From the NCBI GenBank assembly GCA_964617625.1, contig CAZTZL010000090.1, positions 1 to 11,669 on the forward strand: a stretch of DNA of 11,669 bases, read 5' to 3'. A program made the translations under genes and the position numbers. Positions 7,479 to 11,669 of the stretch are shown in pieces. This stretch comes from CAZTZL01 sp964617625 (GTDB taxonomy: Bacteria; Zhuqueibacterota; QNDG01; DSAB01). Position 1 is the stretch's first letter. Each line of letters starts with the position of its first letter. Under the pieces are notes generated by a model that ran no database searches, was not told where the DNA came from, and saw nothing but the letters and a program-made list of their open reading frames with translations.

Positions 7479-7698
7479 TAACATTAAAATCTTTTGGAAT
7501 TATTTTGAAATAAATTCAGGAACGGAAGATTAGCAAATTGAATATTGGTCGGCAGGATGGTTTGAGCAAAATGAAACTTGTCATTTGGATACACCATTTT
7601 CAATAATTTTAGAATGGTTTCGGGGCGTTCCGAGGAATATGCCCATATAACAACAGTCGTAAAATGCGAATTCATTTCATCTGAAAGGAGATGAACAC

Positions 7699-8214
7699 AT
7701 GATTATTGGAACAGGAAAACGGTTAATTTGTACAGTTCTAGTCGTCATGCTGGATATTTGGGTCAGCAATTTGTTTGCTGTGGATGAAGTGAAAACATTA
7801 ACATTGTCCGGAGCTTTATCTCAGGTCAAACTGTTCGACGGGTTAACCGACGCGGAGAGAGATTCTCTGAAAACCGCGGCCACATTGCGGCGGAGCACAG
7901 AAGGGGAACGCATCATCCAACAGGGTCAAATCCTGGATAAAATGTTCGTCATTCTGGATGGCGAGGGTGAGGTTTGGGTAAATGGGAAATACCTTCTCAC
8001 ACTTTCAGGTCAATTTCTCGTTGGCGAGATTGAGTTCCTTGACACGCTTCCCGCGAGCGCAGATGTGATTCTTGTTAAAAAATCTGATTTCATCGAATTG
8101 GACAATGCGGCGCTTGGCAGACTTATGGAAAAGCAGCCCCGGCTGGGCTACGTGCTCATGCGCGAGATTGCCAAAATTGAGGGCAAGCGCCTCCGGGATA
8201 CTGATTCGAAATAA
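7699..8214 (+). CDS. Exported cyclic-nucleotide-binding-fold protein
   Basis: A 171-residue protein with an AGGAG Shine-Dalgarno site just before ATG at 7699. The N-terminus looks like a signal peptide: basic GKR (6-8), hydrophobic LICTVLVVML and a plausible cleavage after LFA at 25-27. Residues about 42-160 match the cNMP-binding beta-barrel fold: VKLFDGLTDAERDSL, then the lead-in GERIIQQGQILDKMFVILDG and the GEIEFLD of the phosphate-binding cassette (109-115). Where CRP-type proteins have Arg-Ser-Ala to hold the cyclic phosphate, this protein has Ala-Ser-Ala (119-121), so canonical cAMP or cGMP binding is doubtful. There is no helix-turn-helix domain, so it is not a CRP-like transcription factor. 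I infer a periplasmic or membrane-tethered protein that uses the fold for another ligand or for protein contacts. Confidence 0.82.
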   Translation: MIIGTGKRLICTVLVVMLDIWVSNLFAVDEVKTLTLSGALSQVKLFDGLTDAERDSLKTAATLRRSTEGERIIQQGQILDKMFVILDGEGEVWVNGKYLLTLSGQFLVGEIEFLDTLPASADVILVKKSDFIELDNAALGRLMEKQPRLGYVLMREIAKIEGKRLRDTDSK

Positions 8215-8341
8215 AGTTTAAAGATGCCTGCCCGGGAACGTAAAATCAGGATAACTCAATCCTTCAGCAGTATCCGTTCCGGCATTAAATCCCGAACCGA
8301 TTATAAGGTTGGTTATTCATGAGACTATGGTGAAAATGGAA

Positions 8342-8728
8342 ATGCGCATTCACAATATCAATAACATTAAAATAGCAGAAGTCGTTTCGAATGAAGTAAT
8401 TGTCGGCACGATTCAGGATGCCTTAAATTTGATGGCCGATGTAAATTATCAGGGCGTCCCGAACATGATCATTCATGAGAAAAACATGGTTCCGGATTTC
8501 TTTGACTTGAAAACCGGCCTTGCCGGTGAAATCCTTCAGAAATTTTCCAACTACAGTATGAAATTAGCTGTCGTTGGGAATTTTGAGAAGTATCAAAGCA
8601 GGAATCTTCATGCGTTTATTATCGAAAGCAACCGGGGAAACCGTATTTTCTTTGTCCCGGATGTTCAAACGGCAAAGAAAAAACTGATCAAAAGCAATTC
8701 AAAGAATACATCGAGTACGATGGAATAA
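8342..8728 (+). CDS. DUF4180 family protein
   Basis: A 128-residue protein matching DUF4180: NNIKIAEVVSNEVIVGTIQD, FFDLKTGLAGEILQKFSNYS, then KLAVVGNFEKYQSRNLHAFI and ESNRGNRIFFV. No biochemical function is established for the family, and the composition is that of a small cytoplasmic protein. I chose the ATG at 8342 because family members begin a few residues before the IAEV strand and a GGTGA site lies 8 bases upstream. In-frame ATGs at 8327 and 8336 and a TTG at 8309 are alternatives. It lies 127 bases after the cNMP-fold gene and could be transcribed separately. Confidence 0.85.
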   Translation: MRIHNINNIKIAEVVSNEVIVGTIQDALNLMADVNYQGVPNMIIHEKNMVPDFFDLKTGLAGEILQKFSNYSMKLAVVGNFEKYQSRNLHAFIIESNRGNRIFFVPDVQTAKKKLIKSNSKNTSSTME

Positions 8729-8801
8729 AATCATATATTTTTATACTTCATATGCATTCCAGGTATTAAGAATATATGAAAATACTTAAAAATGAAGAAA
8801 T

Positions 8802-8906
8802 ATGTCATTTCGAGTCCCGATTCATCGGGAGAAGAAATCTTATTGCTTTTTCATTTATTTGGCTATACAGATTTCTCTCTCCGCTTCGCTTTGTTCGAAA
8901 TGACAT
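8802..8906. repeat. MITE-like palindromic repeat with ATGTCATTTCGA ends
   Basis: A 105-base element bounded by 12-base perfect terminal inverted repeats, ATGTCATTTCGA (8802-8813) and TCGAAATGACAT (8895-8906). Inside are a second pair, AGAAATCT (8833-8840) and AGATTTCT (8869-8876), and a local hairpin TCCCGA-TTCA-TCGGGA (8815-8830). From memory, palindromic repeats with GTCATTTCGA ends and AGAAATCT inner arms are common, in many copies, in Bacteroidota and related genomes. It encodes no transposase and would need one supplied elsewhere. It lies between the DUF4180 and DUF3795 genes. Confidence 0.8.
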
Positions 8907-8985
8907 GTTTATTCCATGTTATAACACACTCCCACAATCCGGATCAAAGTAAAACTAAATTAAAAATGGCCGGTAAAAAACAAAT

Positions 8986-9265
8986 ATGAGAAAAGAATTG
9001 ATTGCTCCCTGCGGAATGAACTGCGGCATTTGTATTGCTTATTTGAGAGAAAAAAATAAATGCCCCGGTTGCNNNNNNNNNNNNNNNNNNNNNNNNNNNN
9101 NNNNNNNNNNNNNNNNNNNNNNNNNNNNNNNNNNNNNNNNNNNNNNNNNNNNNNNNNNNNNNNNNNNNNNNNGCAGCAAGATGGGCCTGTCCGGAATGCA
9201 GCGGAACAATCTGTGTTCATAACGGAAAATGCTATACCTGCGGCACTTTAAAATTGGGGAAATAA
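8986..9265 (+). CDS. DUF3795-type cysteine-rich protein, interrupted by an assembly gap
   Basis: The N-terminal 29 residues (8986-9072) read MRKELIAPCGMNCGICIAYL then REKNKCPGC, with Cys9, 13, 16, 26 and 29, as in DUF3795 proteins. After a run of 100 N, the frame that opens ARWACPECSGTICVHNGKCY and ends CGTLKLGK (9173-9265) carries five more cysteines in zinc-ribbon style. Both parts fit one family, but they are out of frame as assembled because the gap length is arbitrary. Only 59 residues are visible. My memory of a usual length of about 130 residues implies roughly 70 missing. A metal-binding protein is likely and its function is unknown. The stop is one base before the oxidoreductase start, so translational coupling is likely. 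The start has no clear Shine-Dalgarno site. Confidence 0.78.
9073..9172. other. Assembly gap of 100 N
   Basis: Exactly 100 unknown bases, the usual placeholder for a scaffold join of unknown size. It falls inside the DUF3795-type gene, which makes apparent reading frames that cross it artefacts. Confidence 0.98.
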
Positions 9266-9266
9266 T

Positions 9267-10256
9267 ATGAAGAAAGTATCCTGGGGAATTTTAAGTACGG
9301 CAAAAATCGGTGTCGGGAAAGTCATCCCCGCAATGCAAAAAGGGAAATATTCACAGATCAAGGCGATTGCGTCGCGCAGTATGGAGAAAGCCGAAAAAGC
9401 GGCGCAGCGGCTTGGCATTCCCAAAGCGTACGGTTCATACGAACAACTGCTCGAAGATCCCGAAATCGAAGCCGTTTACAATCCGCTTCCAAACCACCTC
9501 CACCTGGAATGGACCATCAAGGCATTAAAAGCGGGCAAGCACGTTTTGTGTGAAAAGCCGATTGGATTAAATTTTAAGGAAGCTGATCATTTAAGAAAGG
9601 AGATGCGAAAATTTCCGGATTTGAAGGTCATGGAAGCATTCATGTACCGGTTTCATCCCCAGTGGCCGGCCGTGAAAAAACTAATCAACGAGGGGACGAT
9701 TGGCGAGCTGAAAAACATCCATTCGATCTTTTCCTATTACAACGACAATCCGGAAGACATTCGAAATCAGCCCGAAATCGGAGGAGGCGGTTTGCTCGAT
9801 ATCGGCTGTTATTGTATCTCCCTGTCGCGCTATTTGTTTGACAGTGAGCCAATTCGTGTCTGCGGAACAATCGAACGTGATCCGAAGATGAAAACGGACC
9901 GCCTGACATCTGCGGTACTAAAATTTGAAAAAGGAACTTCCACATTTACCTGTTCGACTCAATTAATCGATCGCCGTCATGTCGAGGTATTCGGTACCGG
10001 TGGAAAAATCGAAATGACAACTCCGTTCGTGCCTTCGGCTGAAAGCAGAGCCAAAATTATCCATCAGACTGGATCAAGAACAAAAGAAATACTTTTTGAC
10101 CCATGCGATCAATATACCATACAGGGCGACCAATTTTCTCTGGCTGTATTAAACGATACAGACGTACCAACTCCGATTGAAGATGCTGTTGCCAACATGA
10201 AAGTCATCGATAAAATCATGGAGAGCCACAAAAAAGGAATCTGGGTCAAGATATAA
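9267..10256 (+). CDS. Gfo/Idh/MocA family NAD(P)-dependent oxidoreductase
   Basis: A 329-residue cytoplasmic dehydrogenase of usual length for the family. The N-terminal Rossmann fold starts with WGILSTAKIG (6-15), includes IASRSMEKAEKAA (34-46) for cofactor contacts, and continues through AVYNPLPNHLH (69-79) to the signature HVLCEKPIGL (92-101), with Glu96-Lys97-Pro98. The C-terminal substrate domain has EAFMYRFHPQW (123-133) and GGGGLLDIGCYCIS (172-185), with Asp178 and Tyr182 at likely catalytic positions. The MYRFHPQ and DIGCY motifs resemble the branch with sugar 1-dehydrogenases and dihydrodiol dehydrogenase, so a sugar or cyclic polyol substrate is likely but not proven. A GGGGA Shine-Dalgarno site lies in the end of the preceding gene, one base away. 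The next gene follows after 20 bases. Confidence 0.92.
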   Translation: MKKVSWGILSTAKIGVGKVIPAMQKGKYSQIKAIASRSMEKAEKAAQRLGIPKAYGSYEQLLEDPEIEAVYNPLPNHLHLEWTIKALKAGKHVLCEKPIGLNFKEADHLRKEMRKFPDLKVMEAFMYRFHPQWPAVKKLINEGTIGELKNIHSIFSYYNDNPEDIRNQPEIGGGGLLDIGCYCISLSRYLFDSEPIRVCGTIERDPKMKTDRLTSAVLKFEKGTSTFTCSTQLIDRRHVEVFGTGGKIEMTTPFVPSAESRAKIIHQTGSRTKEILFDPCDQYTIQGDQFSLAVLNDTDVPTPIEDAVANMKVIDKIMESHKKGIWVKI

Positions 10257-10276
10257 GACAATTATTTGGAGGTATT

Positions 10277-10888
10277 ATGAATTTAAAAAATATTACCATC
10301 GCTATGATGATATCCATTGGCTATGAAATAGTTATAAACCTAAGCCATTTATTTATACCCTCCCTGTTCAATATTTCATCCGTACACGGCATCACCCGGA
10401 TGCTTTCTCTGATTGTCGGTGTCGTCATCATTCTGTTCCTGTTTTTATTTTATTCAGAAGAAAAAGCCAATACAAAATTGGGAACAGTGTTAAAAATAGT
10501 GCTCGGATGCATTGTTCTACACCTCATTCTCCGATTACCGGCCATACGAGAAATAATGGGCTTTAAAACGATCCGGATGACAGAAGAAGTTATTGGTTTT
10601 GTTAATGCGGTTCTCCTGTTCGCTCTCCTGATCATTTACAAACAAGGAATCCCCGCCGGTAAAAAACCAATAAAGCAAGCGGCCGATTTTGTCACAGTCA
10701 TGCTCAGCATCGGGATCATCAAAAGTCTCAGTTCCCTGATTACATTTACACGTTTTGTCCTTTTCGGAACAGAAGTTGTTTTCCCTCCCGCATTTTTAAA
10801 TGTCATGTTCATTCTATTTTTGATTACACATGTATCCATTATCTATTTTTTGTACCGTTATTATCAGTTCAAATTCACTGAAAAATGA
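10277..10888 (+). CDS. Six-helix integral membrane protein of unknown function
   Basis: A 203-residue hydrophobic protein with about six predicted membrane helices (roughly residues 5-27, 40-60, 69-87, 103-122, 137-157 and 172-195), short loops and a basic C-terminal tail (YRYYQFKFTEK). There is no signal peptide, no obvious catalytic motif and no family I recognise. A strong GGAGG Shine-Dalgarno site lies just before ATG at 10277, and the gap to the oxidoreductase is 20 bases, so the two are probably cotranscribed. The context does not point to a particular role. Confidence 0.82.
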   Translation: MNLKNITIAMMISIGYEIVINLSHLFIPSLFNISSVHGITRMLSLIVGVVIILFLFLFYSEEKANTKLGTVLKIVLGCIVLHLILRLPAIREIMGFKTIRMTEEVIGFVNAVLLFALLIIYKQGIPAGKKPIKQAADFVTVMLSIGIIKSLSSLITFTRFVLFGTEVVFPPAFLNVMFILFLITHVSIIYFLYRYYQFKFTEK

Positions 10889-10992
10889 AGAGACAATTCA
10901 GCGAAATCGGAATTTTAAAAACAAGAATGAAAATATAAAACCAAATCACAATTTTCCGGGATATTCAGAGGCCCTGTAAAGGAGAGTAAGTT

Positions 10993-11669
10993 ATGACCGA
11001 ATCGTATGATCTCCCTTACATCCGCAAGGATGAAACGAGAGGGGATATCCAGGTATGGATAATTGATGGTGCATATGTGCGTGGACATATCGATGAGGAA
11101 TTTACTAACTTTGGCCAGCACTTCAGGTTTCCATACATTCCTGAAAAGGAGTTCTGGATTGATGAGGAGGCGGAACATGATGAGCGGACCTTTTTTATTG
11201 ATCATTTGCTAACAGAATATAAACTGATGGCAAAAGGCATCCCCTATCAAGAGGCGATTGTTGAAGCCGACCGGGTCGAGCGCAGAGAGCGGCGGCGGGC
11301 AGGCGATGTGAGCAAGGCCACCCATCACGGGCAGCAGCTGCCCGATCCCAAAGCAGTCCAGGAAAATTTATGGAAAACGTTGGAGAATGGCGTCGAAGTA
11401 TGGATTGTGAACGGGCGGCTGGTGCGCAGCGTCTTTGACATCGATTTCACGGCCGGAGGGCATGATCACGTGTATGAATTTGTGCCCCAGGGGCAGGTAT
11501 GGATCGATGATGCAATAGAAGAGAAAGAAAGAGGATTTGTGCTCGTACACGAACTTCACGAACGAAACCGCATGGCTGAAGGAATGCCTTACAGCAAAGC
11601 GCATAATGAATCCAGCCGGCTGGAATTCCGGTGCCGACATCACCCGGACGAACTACACGATGCGCTTGC
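10993..11669 (+). CDS. Tandem-duplicated domain protein with an HExHE motif (C-terminus outside window)
   Basis: Open from ATG at 10993 (GGAGAG site upstream) to the right edge, giving 225 residues with no stop. Two copies of one domain align without gaps: copy 1 from about residue 18 and copy 2 from about residue 133. Shared positions include VWI, the Gly-x-x-Val-Arg turn, an Asp-x-x-Phe-Thr stretch, the Trp-Ile-Asp of FWID/VWID, Glu-Arg, then His and Met, and Gly-x-Pro-Tyr. Copy 2 has HELHER (186-191) followed by YSKAH (His204) and a later Glu, a pattern that could bind metal. In copy 1 the same place reads HLLTEY (71-76), and Ile replaces the later His, so the motif is lost there. The linker is charged (RRERRRAGD). 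It is visibly more GC-rich than its neighbours. I do not recognise a named family, and peptidase activity is only a hypothesis. Confidence 0.8.
   Translation, partial: MTESYDLPYIRKDETRGDIQVWIIDGAYVRGHIDEEFTNFGQHFRFPYIPEKEFWIDEEAEHDERTFFIDHLLTEYKLMAKGIPYQEAIVEADRVERRERRRAGDVSKATHHGQQLPDPKAVQENLWKTLENGVEVWIVNGRLVRSVFDIDFTAGGHDHVYEFVPQGQVWIDDAIEEKERGFVLVHELHERNRMAEGMPYSKAHNESSRLEFRCRHHPDELHDAL

Noticed and set aside
7484..7675. A 63-codon minus-strand frame starting MNSHFTTVVIW, and an overlapping plus-strand stretch at 7534-7650 with several tryptophans
   Set aside because: Neither has a Shine-Dalgarno site or a family I recognise, the plus-strand stretch has no start codon, and both lie in a short gap between two clear genes. 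They look like chance open frames, or at most a remnant too decayed to name.
8235..8280. Inverted repeat GGAACG / CGTTCC between the cNMP-fold and DUF4180 genes
   Set aside because: Only six base pairs with a 34-base loop; this is expected by chance.
8732..8778. Inverted repeat CATATATT / AATATATG after the DUF4180 gene as a terminator
   Set aside because: The arms are all AT except one base, the loop is 31 bases and no T run follows, so it is not a convincing intrinsic terminator.
8960..9251. Reading frames that run through the N gap in several frames
   Set aside because: They are open only because N bases carry no stop codons. The real gene joins the first 29 codons before the gap to the cysteine-rich frame ending at 9265.
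10915..11205. A 96-codon minus-strand frame near the right edge, and another at 11368-11643
   Set aside because: Both mostly overlap the plus-strand tandem-domain gene, whose internal duplication and ribosome site show that it is the real coding strand.

Overview
The window looks like a draft-assembly scaffold from a Gram-negative bacterium. An outer membrane is implied by a 1,038-residue TonB-dependent receptor with an N-terminal carboxypeptidase-like domain. The receptor type, the exported partner protein next to it, the weak or absent Shine-Dalgarno sites on several genes and the style of the dispersed repeats suggest the FCB group (Bacteroidota, Ignavibacteriota, Calditrichota, Fidelibacterota or KSB1-like lineages). 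This placement is inference: the window holds no rRNA or tRNA gene. A run of exactly 100 N marks a scaffold gap.

Left third, minus strand (1-4629): a two-gene outer-membrane transport unit. The receptor gene is read first, and 24 bases after it comes a gene for a large exported protein that runs off the left edge. The receptor's true start is fixed by a strong Shine-Dalgarno site lying inside a longer apparent reading frame. Bases 4630-5173 are a divergent, AT-rich intergenic region with a broken coding remnant, one copy of a 40-base dispersed repeat, a perfect 12-base palindrome and an imperfect hairpin.

Middle, plus strand (5174-8728): a membrane-anchored M23 peptidase; the second repeat copy; a crcB fluoride-channel gene followed by its usual DUF190 partner; a stand-alone TfoX N-terminal-domain protein; a cyclic-nucleotide-binding-fold protein with a signal peptide and no canonical phosphate-binding arginine; and a DUF4180 protein.

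Right third, plus strand (8729-11669): a MITE-like palindromic element; a cysteine-rich DUF3795-type gene broken by the assembly gap; a Gfo/Idh/MocA oxidoreductase one base downstream of it; a six-helix membrane protein; and, running off the right edge, a protein built of two ungapped tandem domain copies, of which only the second keeps an H-E-x-H-E motif.

The clear functional units are the receptor and exported-protein pair (nutrient uptake across the outer membrane), crcB-DUF190 (fluoride export), and the tightly packed DUF3795, oxidoreductase and membrane-protein cluster. No defence system, CRISPR array or complete transposon is visible. The least ordinary items are the exported cNMP-fold protein, the duplicated HExHE protein and the repeat pair around the M23 gene.
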